Both the position numbers and the translations under genes were made by a program. The notes under the pieces are model-generated. The model was not told the origin of the DNA, made no database searches, and saw only the letters and a list, made by a program, of their open reading frames with translations. A stretch of DNA of 64,000 nt, taken from NCBI RefSeq assembly GCF_009905375.1, contig NW_027417489.1:1-64000 (forward strand). Direction: 5' to 3'. Positions 45,739-57,859 of this stretch are shown here, piece after piece (the first letter of the stretch is position 1; every line of letters starts with the position of its first letter). This DNA comes from Apium graveolens. Its lineage: Eukaryota > Streptophyta > Magnoliopsida > Apiales > Apiaceae.

Positions 45739-46787
45739 TGTTAGTCCCTTAACAATATGAAAAGAATTACAGAAGGGGGGTTGAATGGGATTCTTGAAAC
45801 TTTTTCTTGAAATAAAAATGTTCTAACTCGAATATATATATAAGTGTGAATTGATTAGCACAATACGGAATAGTTACTTAAATGAATCAAAACACAAGTA
45901 ATTAAAAATAAGAGTCTTTAAAAACTTTCTGGTGGATTTGAATGATTCCACCATATATATATATATATATTATATATCGAGAGAACCCTGTGTGCAAAAT
46001 GCTCACAGCTGCTTACAACAATTGAACAACTAAGAATACAGAGAAATGCTGAGGATTCTGCTTACAAATGTTTCTCTGCTTGTTTCTCAGATTAGATCAA
46101 TCTTCTTAGTTGCTACTACTTGGTTTATATATCACCAAGATTACAAAGTAATGAGACAGGATAATAAAACAAAACTATCTAGTCTATTACAATGCTACTT
46201 CATTACTCTATTCCAGCATCTTTGAATATCTTCACAATAGCATGAAAATGGCAATGCTTCTTTGTTCTCGAAAACCCAGTTGAATAGGCTACCACATTCC
46301 ATTTGCATCCACTCGACGCATGTGACTGTGTTGTCACTGTCAACAGATATTTGAATTCTTTATCCGTCGGGTTCATGATCATCCGTCGAGTTATTGGTCA
46401 TCCGTCGGGTTGTTGATCATCCGTCGAATTCATTGTTTGCTCATTCGTCGGGTAGCAATCAAGCATTAGACTTCATTTCACTTATGCAGAATTACAAGAC
46501 ATCACCTATGTACAATTAATTAACCTATTCTGCATATCTAACTAAAGTCATCATGACTTAAGTACTACTACAGATTCTAAACAATGTGTATGCAGAAATG
46601 TGCTACAGACTTATTGTTACATAAGCTACTCACTCGATGAATAATAAGTCATCATCCGTCGGGACTATATTGAGTCATCCGTCGGGACTATAAACCTTAT
46701 CCGTCGAGTGCTACATAATTTCACTAAGTAAAATCTACCAAGATGTTTTGTTCATGAAATCATCAAGTACACAACATATACACAATA
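45739..46787 (-). repeat. 3' LTR of element D
   Basis: Matches 57860-58883. TATA box (minus, TATATAAA) at 46131-46124; upstream of it (46360-46455 and 46636-46712) lie eight ATCCGTCGGG/ATCCGTCGAG-type motifs. An AT microsatellite is at about 45953-45972. The inner edge reads CAATA where the other copy has CAACA. Confidence 0.93.
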
Positions 46788-46829
46788 ATCTCCCCCAATT
46801 TATGTTTACTGGAATTGTAGCCATAAATT
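46788..46829 (-). promoter_or_regulatory. Polypurine tract of element D with abutting hairpin
   Basis: The minus strand reads AATTGGGGGAGAT into the LTR. Stem AATTTATG (46797-46804) pairs with CATAAATT (46822-46829), 8 bp, loop 17. Confidence 0.8.
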
Positions 46830-46972
46830 AAGAGACACTTGATGATAAAAAAATATCTTAAAAAATACAACTTTAAAAGAAGGTAGATATGACTGAAAAG
46901 TGCTTCAATTAACAAGATGTACAAAGTTTTGCTCACAGTCATTTTCAAGATGCTCCTCTAGCCTGAGCAGAT

Positions 46973-49900
46973 TTATTTACTTCCTTGAAGGTCTGGATCT
47001 CTTTTCAAGCAACTGTTGTTTTCTTCAATCTGATTTTGGAGCTGCCTGTGGAGTTCCAGTTCATCAAATTCTGAGAGATCTAGCTTTTCTTGCATTTCCA
47101 AGAGAGTCTCATTACTAGAGATGCTCAATTGGTCTTCTAATCTGAAAAATCTTCTCACTCCTTTGTCATCCATGAACTCCATCATCCAGTAGGGCCTTAG
47201 ATGCACTCTTCTCCCTGTGAAGGGGATAATTAGAGTCTTTGGGAGTGCATCTTTAGCTCTAACACTCCGTAGTTCTTCAATCTTCTTCAGTACCAATCTT
47301 CTTGCAGTAACATTGAACCCAAAGTTCTTTTTGAAGAATGAATAAACCTTAACCAGTACAGCTTGGTTTTCTTGAAGGATCCTGTGAAGTGGCCACTGAA
47401 TCTTCCTTCCTCCTTTGTACTTGAACACTAACCTTTCAGGTAGGTTTCTGTATGCATCAATTCCTCTCACTTCATCTAGTTCATCTAGATAGAGGTTTAG
47501 ATCATAAAATTCTTTGATGTCACATAGGTACATGTAATCTCCCTTACTGACTTTAGATTGAGATTTGACTAGAGATTTGGATTTGAGAGGTGACAACTTC
47601 ACTTTCTTGACTGCTCTTGACTTTGTTCTCTTTGGCTTGTTAAGGATTGGAAAATAGAAGTCAGGAATTGGTATGTTCTTCCATTCTACTGGTTCATCCT
47701 TAGGCACTATAGGTTCACCATGGATGTTCCTGTAGGGATCCACTACTTTGATATCTTCAAATACCACAAAGGGTTTTGATGTTTGAGTTGTGGTTGGAGT
47801 GGATTCCTTGGGAAATTGATCCTCCAATTCCTTATCAACCATGTCCAGTTTCCTTTTAGTTCTTTTAGCTAATTCCTTAATTCTTGGAGCTTTCTTCTGT
47901 TGTTCAACTTGCTTCTTTGGATCTTGTGATTCAGTGATTTCAGATGGCTTAGCAGAAGTTTGTTGTGATGAATTTACAGCATGTAACTTGGCCAAGATAG
48001 CAATTTGCTCTTTCTTTTGTTTAGCCTTTTTGGCATCTAGAACAACTTGCTTCTTTTCCTATTTCAATCTAGCCTTTTCTTCTCTCTTTGCTTGAGAAAA
48101 TTGAGGATGTCCAGCCACCACACAAATTTCTTTCCCATCCCTGAAAACTTTAGCAATTCTCTTTTTCAAAGCTGAGTCAGCTGGATCTTTGTAGAAAGCA
48201 ATTGACCTTGACAGAAACTTCTTTTCATCAGGATTAGGTTTCTCATACACAGTATCCAAGGGGTTCTTCAATGATGATTTTGAGTAGTTTGCCCTTGGTT
48301 TCAGAATTATTTCAGCCTTTGGAGATTTGATGCAGGAAGGCTGTCCTCTTTCCAGATAGTTCATGCTCATCTCATTCACACTAATTTGCTTGACTTGAGA
48401 GTGATGGATGGCTGACTTAACTGGCTCCTTGACAAGTTCAAACTTCTTTTATATATTCTCATCAATCTTCTCCCAGTTGAGTGGACTCAACTGCTTCTTT
48501 TCAGCTGCTCTAAAGTTGGCTGCTGCTGTATTTATCAGATCTATGCTGTTTGTAACTGGTGGCTTTGAGATAGTAATTGAAGGCACAATTACTAGTCTGA
48601 TATGAATTTGAAGCTTCTCCCCCTCACTTGATCCTTTCTCCCCCTTTTTGTTATCATCAAGTTGAGTAGAGGAGGAGGTTTGAGCAGCCACCAATTTTTA
48701 AAGTAGATCTGTCTATTGGGCTTGATGAAAATGGATGGCTGTTAAAGATGCTTCCATGGCTGGCATTCTTGTATCCAAGGCATCTATCTTGGTTGAAAGA
48801 TCAAAGTTTTTCCTTAATTTCCTTTTAATATCAAGTATTGTAGCTTCTGGAAGTTTAGAATCTAGCTTGTCTGAAATGGCCTTCTTCATCTCCTCAATAT
48901 CACCCTTCATGTTGTTTACATCCCTAGCATGTTGGAAGCCCTGGATTTGTTGAAGTTGTAGGGAGGCTAGATGTGCCTGAAGGAGCTTCTTGATACTGGC
49001 ATTAGTAGTGGTTTGAAGAGCAGTATTTGTCTGATTGATTAGTTGGATCAGGGTGGTCTTGAAGTAGTGCTCATCACAGTGCTTTGAGAATGCCCATGAT
49101 GGCATACCTGACCTTGAACTTGAGCCTAATTCTCCCCCTATGTCCATTGCTTCATCTTCACTATCCCCACTCCCATCACCAAAGAAATCAGCTGAACCAC
49201 CAGTCTCATAGTCCACCTCAACAGCTGTAGAAGGTAGAGCTGTGATGGCATCCTTAGCTCTCATCATAGACTGTGTGGTATGCACCAAATTCAGCATCCT
49301 TTCTGCATTGTCATTGTCCTGTTCAACTAGAAGTTGATAAGCTGGAACAGGGTGAGTAAATGCCTCAGCATCAATGGAAGTGGAATCTATAACAACTTTA
49401 GGATGCTGAGATAGTCCTTCCCTGTCTGCATCCCGGACATTCATTGACTCACTAGCAATGACATCCATCCTTATAACTCCAGTACCTGCATTTCTCTCAT
49501 TTTCTCTCTTTTGTTGCATCAGGGTCTCACCCTGGCTCCCCACCCTCACACCCTCACCTTCACCTACTAAGGTGGGACTCCCCTCACTCTCTTTTACCAA
49601 TCCTGAAGAAATGGATTGCATAGTTTCACTCATTTCCTCTCCTTTTTCCTGGGAGCAACCCAGACTCTCACTCAAAACACTCTTCTCTCTCAATCCTAAG
49701 AGTGACTGTACAACCACTAAATCTTCTGCACTTGAAATAAATGAAGTTTGAAGCTGTACAGAGATACTCGATGTATGAGTGATATCCATCGAGTGAGTAG
49801 TTTTGCTATCCGACGGATAACTGCTGTTAAGCTTATCCGTCGGGATACAATCACTACTCGACGGATGAGTGATATCCACCGAGAGAGTAGAAATGAATGA

Positions 49901-51534
49901 ACTGGGAATAGAAACTATTGTTGACTCTGTGCTGATTGAAGATATTTTGGGCACAGATGATACAACAGTTTCTGAAAGAATTAGCAAGTGAGCCAACAAA
50001 TCATCTAAAAGATGATGCTCACTTGCACTAGATTTTGGCTTCACCAACAGAGTTAAAGAATGGGAATCAGGAATTGATGTGCTTATCATATCCACATCCA
50101 GAGAATTTGTTGGTGAGTTTGGTGTTTGAGGTGCTTCTATAACTAGAGATTTTGGCTGTGACTCCACATTTATTGGAGCCACATCAAACTGAATTTGTGA
50201 AGGTGCAGTGACTGTGTCTGTTGCATCAGTTTGCACTGTGTGTGTACCCTGTGCATCCCCAAGGGTTTTAGATTTCTTCTTTCTGGCATAAGTTTGGGGG
50301 AGCTTGTGTCCCTAACCCTCTTGACATGTGCTCTTGGTTGAGAGCTTTGTTCAATAACTACATCCTTTTGGGAGGATGCAGCTAGAAATAAGCTTTTATC
50401 CTTTTTAAGCACTGCAGTTTATTGGGAAACTGCAGTGTGGCTAGACTGGGATCCACTCAACTCTCCAACCTTATTCTTGGGGTTTCTTTTATGTTCACCC
50501 CTTCCCTCACCTATCTTACCCTCCTTCACACTCCCCTATTTGATTTTAGTGGATTTTTCAACTGGCATCTTTTGTGAGATACCAGAGGGGATTTTCTTTG
50601 ATTTGGATTTGAAAATTTTTGCAGTTTTGGTAGCTTGGGTAGGCAACTGTTTGGTTACTAACACAGTTGCCATAGCCACACTAGAACTCAAAGAAATTGT
50701 TGAGGTTGTAATAGTTGTAGGGATAGATGAACTTACCTCACTTACCTGAGGTGCTTGCATTACAGGAAAATAGAACAATGGCACATCCTTGTGATGATTG
50801 GCCCTGTTCAAATCTGCAATGAGCCTTCTCTCTTGAACCCAACAATCTAGTTTGTTGTTAGGGTTCTCAAGCACAATCTCTTCACAGAGGTGGTTAGCTA
50901 ACATCATAAAGAATCTAGCATAATACACATTTTTACCTCTTTTAATTAACTCTCCTAATTTAAAGCTTAACTCAAACAAGACAAGATCACTGAAATTGTA
51001 GAATTTATCTGTAACTAGCATGTAGAGCATGTTAAGCATTGAGATATTGACTGAATCAAAATTACTGACTTTACCTGAAAAGACCTTTGTCACAACATCA
51101 CACATAAAACTCCATTCTTTCCTAAGACCCATTCTCCTAATGTCACTTCAGTTAGAAGTAGAAAGAGCATAGTTCATGGAATTAAGCATATTGATTATAT
51201 CAGTGTCAGTGTGTGGTGAGGTCACAGTGTTATCAGGAATCTTAAAGCATGCTTTTATAACATCATTATTAATACATAACTCTTTACCTTTAATGGTGAG
51301 TGTGATTGTCTTATCTGTTGAGTTGTAGGTAGCAGTGGTCCACATCTCTTCAACAACTTCACAGAAGATTGTGGGTGATTCCAGCATGGCATAATTGAGC
51401 TTGCAATTCTTCACAAAGTCCATCATCTTGTGATAGTCACCAGATTGCTGAATACCCTTGTTCACTAGTGCAGTGAAATTGTTCTTCTCATAAATGAACC
51501 CAGTTTGAGACATAATCTTTACAACAGGTGCCAT
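46973..51534 (-). pseudogene. Element D accessory protein gene after pol (about 1,500 codons, broken)
   Basis: A separate minus-strand gene starts at ATG 51534 (MAPVVKIMSQTGFIYEKNNF). Breaks include a TGA at 51148, a stop at 50536, shifts around 50410-50236, and further stops near 48713, 48449, 48059 and 47995. Parts: an N-terminal globular region of about 280 residues (YAMLESPTIFCEVVEEMW, GLRKEWSFMCDVVTKVFSGK, YYARFFMMLANHL, LDCWVQERRLI); a long Ser/Thr-rich disordered middle; a coiled coil (about 49050-48720); a Lys-rich stretch; and a C-terminal domain (YMYLCDIKEFYDLNLYLDEL, KIQWPLHRILQENQAVLVKV, IPFTGRRVHLRPYWMMEFMD). I associate the N-terminal region with uncharacterised plant-transposon proteins, from memory. 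No membrane segment or signal peptide, so not envelope-like. Function unknown. Confidence 0.75.
49740..49890 (-). repeat. ATCCGTCGRG motif cluster inside the D accessory coding region
   Basis: Five ACTCGACGGATGA/ATCCGTCGGG-type words lie within the frame, encoding repeated THPSS and YPSD peptides. Both orientations occur. Confidence 0.8.
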
Positions 51535-51644
51535 TGTTAGAGAATAAGAGCTTGAAGAGAAAGAGAGTAAGTGCTTTGAGAGAGTATGAAATTAGAGCAG
51601 TTGAATTGAGAATGATAAAAGAAAAGCAATTGAAATGAAATATG

Positions 51645-51652
51645 CTTTTATA
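51645..51652 (-). promoter_or_regulatory. TATA box for the D accessory gene
   Basis: The minus strand reads TATAAAAG, 111-118 bp before the ATG at 51534, followed by a pyrimidine-rich leader (CTCTCAAAGCACTTACTCTC). Position matches the TATA box of A's accessory ORF. Confidence 0.6.
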
Positions 51653-51749
51653 CTATCTCAAAAATAACTGTTAAAAATAATAAAGTAAAATAAAGTAACC
51701 AATAGAAATTGCCTAAAATAGCCGTTTAAAAATAAACTGTAAAAATTCC

Positions 51750-51965
51750 ACCCATTATCCGTCGTGTTATGCTTACAAACTGTAAGTATACTCGATGGAT
51801 AATGTACAGGAAATTAACGGCTAAGATTAAGACAATTCGACGGGTGAGGATAAACGGTTATCCGTCGAGTCATAAAATATTCCACAAAAATAATTGATTT
51901 TTATTAGCAAATAGTATACCAACGGATGATCAAACTCGATGGATAAAGATCAGCCGTCGAGATGT
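51750..51965 (-). promoter_or_regulatory. ATCCGTCGAG-type motif array upstream of the D accessory promoter
   Basis: About eight variants (TTATCCGTCGTG, ACTCGATGGATAA, TTCGACGGGTGAGG, TTATCCGTCGAG, AACGGATGATC and so on) in 215 bp, about 100-310 bp upstream of the TATA box. Same motif family as in D's LTR. Confidence 0.65.
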
Positions 51966-52055
51966 AAATTTTTACTTAGCCAAAATTTCATCCTTGACTG
52001 AGAAATTAATTAAATTTCTGGCTGCATCTCAACTTGCAAATTAACTCATATAGAT

Positions 52056-55000
52056 TTAAGAATAATTAAGCATACCTAACTCACTTACCAACCTTGAAAA
52101 GGTGGATTCATCCAGTGGCTTGGTAAAGATATCTGCAAGCTGCTTCTCACTTGGAACAAAATGTAGCTCCACACTACCATTCATTACATGTTCCCTTATG
52201 AAATGGTACTTGATATCTATGTGCTTTGTCCTTGAGTGTTGTACTGGATTTTCAGTGATGGCAATTGCACTTGTGTTATCACAGAAAATAGGAATCCTCT
52301 CAACTTGCAAACCATAGTCTAGCAATTGATTTTTCATCCATAATATCTGTGCACAGCAACTACCAGCGGCAATATATTCAGCTTCAGCTGTGGCAGTAGA
52401 AACTGAATTTTGCTTTTTACGGAACCAGGACACAAGTTTGTTTCCTAGAAATTGACAGGTTCCTGTTGTAATTTTTCTATCAATTCTACAACTTGCATAA
52501 TCTGCATCTGAATAACCAGTTAGATCAAAACCAGAATCTCTAGGGTACCAAATGCCAAGTTTTGGTGTTCCCTTGAGATATCTAAAAATTCTCTTAATAG
52601 CTATTAAGTGAGATTCTCTAGGATCAGCCTGAAATCTAGCACATAAATATGTAGCAAACATTATATCTGGCCTACTAGCTGTTAAGTACAAAAGTGAGCC
52701 AACCATGCCCCTATAACTTGAAATATCCACAGACTTTTCAGTAGTGTTTAATTCAAGCTTAGTTGTAGTGGCCATGAGAGCTTTTGCAGATGTGCAATCC
52801 ATTAGATCAAACTTCTTTAATAGATCAACAATATATTTAGTTTGACTAATGAATATTCCATCACTAACTTGCTTGTAAGCCAAGAAAGTAAGTTAGTTCT
52901 CCCATCATACTCATTTCATACTTACTTTTCATCAATTTGGCAAACTTTTTGCAAAGTTTCTCATCTGTAGAGCCAAAAATAATGTCATCTACATAAATTT
53001 GAACAAGTATACAAGAGCCATTAACATTTCTAAAGAATAAAGTTTTATCTACAGTACCTCTTGTGAAATGATTTTCCAAAAGGAACTTTGATAAAGTGTC
53101 ATACCAGGCTCTAGGTGCTTGCTTTAGTCCTTAAAGTGCTTTCAAAATATAGTAGACATGATTTGGAAAATTTGGATCTTCAAAACCAGGGGGCTGACTG
53201 ACATAGACTTCCTCCTCCAAATCTCCATTCAGAAAGGCACTTTTGACATCCATTTGATAGACCTTGAAATTGGCATGGGCTGCATAGGCTAAGAAAATTC
53301 TGATGGCTTCAAGTCTTGCAACAGGAGCAAATGTTTCATCAAAATCTATTCATTCTTATTGACAATAGCCCTTAGCAACCAATCTAGATTTGTTCCTGAA
53401 TACTATGCCATTTTTATCCATCTTGTTTCTGAATACCCACTTGGTGTCTATTGGATTCTTTCCTTTAGGCTTGGGCACCAGCTTCCATACTTTATTCCTT
53501 TCAAATTGGTTTAGCTCCTCCTGCATAGCTAAAATCCAATCAGGATCCAACAAAGCTTCTTCTACCTTCTTTGGTTCTTCCTTGGAAAGAAAGCTACTGT
53601 ATAGACATTCTTCATGAGTTGCTCTCCTTGTTTGAACTCTAGAAGAAACATCACCAATAATAAGCTCAAATGGGTGATCTTTTGTCCATTTTCTTTGTTG
53701 AGGTAGGTTAGCTCTAGATGAAGAGGCCTCATTGTTGTCTTGATGTGTGATTGAATTTGATTGTTAGAAACTCCCCCTGAGTTTATAGATCTTAGATTTG
53801 AGAAAGGGGAACTTTTTATAGGTGATCTATCTTGATTTCCAACTTCTCTTGATAACCCGACGAATGGTGAATTTTGAGTACCGATGGATGAAGCTGGTTG
53901 TCTCCTGACGGATAACGCAGATTGCCTCCCGACGGATGAAGCATTATGCAACTCGACAAATGTTGAGTTTTGTGCTTCATTTGAAGTGGACTTTTCTGCA
54001 TTATCCTTATATACTGTTTCTTGATCACTTTCATCATCACTGTCATCACTAACCATCTCTACATTATCAAATTTGAGGCTCTCATGGTAATCTCCATCTT
54101 GCAGTCCTTCAATCTTTTTATCATCAAACACAACATGTATATATTCCACAACAATGTTGGTTCTTAGATTGTAGACTCTATATGCTTTACCAACAGTATA
54201 TCCAACAAAAATTCCTTCATCTGCTTTAGCATCAAACTTCCCATTTTGATCAGTTTGATTTTTCAGAATATAACACTTGCAGCCAAAGACATGAAGAAAG
54301 TTTAGAGTTGGCTTGTTCTTAAACAATTGATAGGGAGTCATGCATCTTACTTGATTAACCAGGGAAATATTCTGAGTGTAGCATGCAGTATTTACAGCTT
54401 CAGCCCAGAAATATGTTGGCAGTATAGATTATTCAAGCATTGTCCTTGTAGCTTCAATAAGTGATCTGTTCTTCCTTTCCACTACTCCATTCTGTTGTGG
54501 AGTTTTTGCTGCTGAAAACTCATGCAGAATCCCATTTACCTCACAAAATGCTCTCATGACAGAATTCTTGAACTCAGTTCCATTGTCACTCCTGATTCTT
54601 CTAACCTTGAAATCAGGATGATTATTGACTTGCCTTATGTGATTGATGATGATTTCACTAGCATCATCTTTAGACTTTAGGAAATATGTCAAGAGAACTT
54701 TGAGAAATCATCAACAATTACTAGGCAAAATCTTTTTCTTGAGATAGACAACACATTGACTGGTCCAAACAAATCCATGTGTAGCAGTTGCAAAGGTTCT
54801 TCAATTGTTGAATCAAGTTTCTTCTTGAATGATGCGTTAATCTGCTTCCCTTTTTGGCAGGCATCACACAGTCCATCCTTAGAAAACTCCACTAGAGGAA
54901 TGCCTCTAACCAATTCTTTCTTTACTAGCTCATTCATGGTCTTGAAGTTAAAATGGGATAGCTTCTTGTGCCATAGCCAACTTTCATCCTGACTTACTTT

Positions 55001-55363
55001 ACTGAGAAGACAAGTAACAGATTCTATATTAGATGAGTTGAAATCAGCTAGGTACACATTTCCCTTTCTCACACTAGTGAGAACCACTTTGTTGCTTCTT
55101 TTATTAGTCACAACACATGCTTCTGAGTTGAAGGTTACTGAGTTGCCTTTATCACAAAGCTGGCTGATACTCAACAAATTGTGTTTGAGACCATCCACTA
55201 AGGCAACCTCCTCAATGATGACATTGTCCTTTGAAATCAAGCCATAAACCACATTATAACCCTTGCTGTCATCTCCAAAAGTAATACTTGGGCCAGCTCT
55301 CTCCTTAAACTCTGTGAGCATGGTAGAATCACCAGTCATGTGTCTTGAACAACCACTGTCCAA
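52056..55363 (-). pseudogene. Element D pol: protease, integrase, reverse transcriptase, RNase H
   Basis: Minus strand: protease MDSGCSRHMTGD, HHCC region LWHKKLSHFNFKTMN and CDACQKGKQ, integrase with the triad intact (HMDLFGP, IRSDNGTEF, NGVVERKNRS) but frame-broken near 54690, then a break at 54429-54341. The integrase tail (LHVFGCKCYILKN, GIFVGYTVGKAYRVYN) leads into an acidic linker. Reverse transcriptase runs in pieces: [24 protein letters not shown] at 53553, [18 protein letters not shown] near 53250, [10 protein letters not shown] near 52990. RNase H (52883-52056) has YSDADYASCRIDRK, TAEAEYIAAGSCC and a natural end DIFTKPLDESTFSRLV. At least five stops or shifts make it inactive. Confidence 0.92.
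53830..53975 (-). repeat. CGACGGATGA-type motif cluster in the integrase-RT linker of D
   Basis: Six degenerate copies (CCCGACGAATG, ACCGATGGATGA, CTGACGGATAA, CCCGACGGATGA, CTCGACAAATG) inside the acidic/Ser-rich linker coding region, about 20-25 bp apart. Confidence 0.7.
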
Positions 55364-55464
55364 GTACCAAAGATTCTTTCTGTTTCCCTGCGCACATCAA
55401 AATCAAATCAAGTTGATTTTGGTACCCAAGTTTCCTTGGGTCCTGCCTTGTTAGCTTTCTTTTT

Positions 55465-57798
55465 CTATTTCTTAGGCTTTATCTCATTTGACTTTGGGAT
55501 ATCAGATTCATCCTTGGTCATTTGAGTTGGGACTTTGAAACCATTCATTGCCACATAATTAACATGCATATTATAATCAACAGGGAATGGCATGCTATTA
55601 GTAAACATGTTATTCCAGTATGGCATGCTAAATGGCATTTGTGGCATACTAAATGCAGCATAATAAGGATTAGGTGCAAATGGCATGTTAGCAAACTGTG
55701 CATTCATATTCTGTGTAGACATAACATTCATAGGCATGGCATTCATGTTTGGAAATTGAGGTGACACAGACATGGAAGTAGGCATGGCATATTTGCAATT
55801 AACAGACATATGATTTACACTACCACACTTGACACAGATTTTTCTAGGAGCATATTTTTATCAGGTGTGTAGTTATTGTATTTGTTAATCCCTACTTTAC
55901 CATTTCTATTGTTTTTTTTTAGTCTCTGTTTTTACCTCAATCTTTTCAAGTCTGTCACTTAACTGTTTGACAATCATGTGACCAACATTAGCCTTTTTCC
56001 CTTTCTTAACTTGACTCGATTCTCCTGAAACAAAGTTCTTGAAAACAGATCCATACTTTTCATTCAGCTTAATAAGTTTGGCTTTACTGATAGACTTGCT
56101 TACAATCGACGGATGAGGATTTGCATCAGTCGACGGATAACCCTTTTTGTTATTCGACGGATGACCCTCATCATCCGTCGAGTCTACATCTGTTAGCAGT
56201 CCATCCACCAAATTTGGTTCTAGTTTCTCTTTGTTCTTTTTCCAGGCTTCATCACAGAAGGACTCGATTCCTTGAACTCTAGTAATTTGAGCATGGACAT
56301 CTCTAGATGTTTTCCATGCCTTAATCACCTCCTGTTCACGCTCGAGCTGCTTCTTCAAAATTTCTTCTTTCTTCAAGGACTCAGTTAATTCCTCCTTGGA
56401 AATCTTACACTCAATTCTTAATTTCTCAAAATTAATGAACTGAGACTCTAGCACATTATTTCTCTCACTCAAAAACAAATTGTTTTCTTTGATTTTAGCA
56501 TTTTCTTTAGTAAGAGACTTAAGTGTAACACGCAAATGATATAACTCTGTAAACATGTCATTTATGGCATCATTACACTCAGCTTTAGATAAATGTGCAA
56601 GGTTTGTAGTAATTACCTGATTACTTGAAGAACTTGTTTCTGTCTCATCAGACTTGACCATTAGGGGAAGATTAACATAGCTGACTTCTTCATCTTCATC
56701 CAGACCATTTGCTGCCCAGTCATTTTCTTGTGTTATGAAAGCTCTTTCCTTTTATTTAAGCAGTTCAAAGTATTTTTGCTTATAATCCACAGACTCAAAC
56801 TTTTTCTTGCTGGAATCTGACTTTCTACACTCACTGGCAAAATGCCCTGCCAAGCCATATTTGAAATATTTGAATTTTGATTTATCCACCATATTTCTAT
56901 TTGGCTTAGCTGCTCCAAAATTCTTCTTGAACTTGAGCTTGGAAAATCTCCTGGAAAGAAATGTTAGGTGTTCATCAATGTCCTCCATGTCATCTTGGCT
57001 CATAGAATCTTCATTTTCAGCTGCAAGCCCCTTGCCCTTGCTTTCACAGACCCTTGAAGTTGATTCAACAGCTTCCATCTTCATTTCCTTCTCTTTTTCC
57101 AACTCAGCAACTAGTGCAATGGATCTTCCTTTCTTCTTTCCTCTCTCCATCCTCTCATCTTGCTCTATTTCAAGCTCATAAGTTTTCAGGATGCCATACA
57201 GTCTCTCCAAAGTAAACTCCTTATAATCTTGTGAGTTTCTTAATGAGACTGTCATTGGTTTCCATTCCTTTGGAAGAGATCTAAGGAATTTCAGATTGGA
57301 GTCTTTTGTATGATAGACCCTTCCATGCAACTTTAGAGCATTTAGTAGTTTTTGAAACCTACTAAAAATGTCAGTGAGAGACTCACTTTTTTCATTATGA
57401 AAATGCTCATATTGCTGAATCAGGAGCTGCATCTTGTTTTCTCTAACTTGCTCAGTGCCATCACAAATGATCTGTATTGTGTCCCAAACATCCTTGGCAG
57501 TTTTGCAGTTGATAATGTTATCAAACATATCTCTATCAACTCCATTAAACAGGATATTCATGGCCTTTTTATCCTTCCTGACTTGTTCAATGTCAGGATC
57601 AGACCATTCATGCCTTGGCTTGGGGACTGATGGCTCGTTTCCTGTTGCAGCTCTCACTGGAACATGAGGGCCTCTTTCTATGCAGTCAACATAGGCCTCA
57701 TCTTGAGAAAGCAAATGAAGATGCATCTTGACCTTCCAATGATGGTAATTATCTTTATCCAGAATAGGGATCTTGACTCCAACATCCTTCTTGTTCAT
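55465..57798 (-). pseudogene. Element D gag with two zinc knuckles and coiled-coil spacer
   Basis: Starts MNKKDVGVKIPILDKDNYHHW, 48 bp after the primer-binding site. Capsid to about residue 240, then an acidic stretch and the first zinc knuckle, where two Cys are now Tyr (FKYFKYGLAGHFASEC), each a TGY-to-TAY change. A stop (TAA at 56752, where Gln is expected) follows. Then coiled coil 56661-56300, a linker with HPSNN/YPSTD/HPS repeats from the CGACGGATGA motif (56105-56190), the second knuckle CVKCGSVNHMSVNC near 55830, and an unusual Met/Asn/Pro-rich tail (NMNAMPMNVMSTQNMN). Pol begins in another frame. Confidence 0.88.
56105..56190 (-). repeat. CGACGGATGA motif cluster in D gag
   Basis: Four copies (ATCGACGGATGAGG, GTCGACGGATAACC, TTCGACGGATGACC, ATCCGTCGAGTC) in 85 bp, three direct and one inverted, within coding sequence. 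Confidence 0.8.
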
Positions 57799-57845
57799 CT
57801 TGCTGTATTGTTTTGATCTTTAAACTCTTTGTAAGTTAAGAGCTT

Positions 57846-57857
57846 GCTCTGATACCA
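57846..57857 (-). promoter_or_regulatory. Primer-binding site of element D
   Basis: The minus strand reads TGGTATCAGAGC, 2 bp from the LTR; initiator-Met tRNA type. Confidence 0.95.
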
Positions 57858-57859
57858 AT

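Noticed and set aside
49458..49751. Plus-strand frames across element D's accessory gene and gag
   Set aside because: Antisense by-products of Ser/Thr-rich coding sequence; no motifs.
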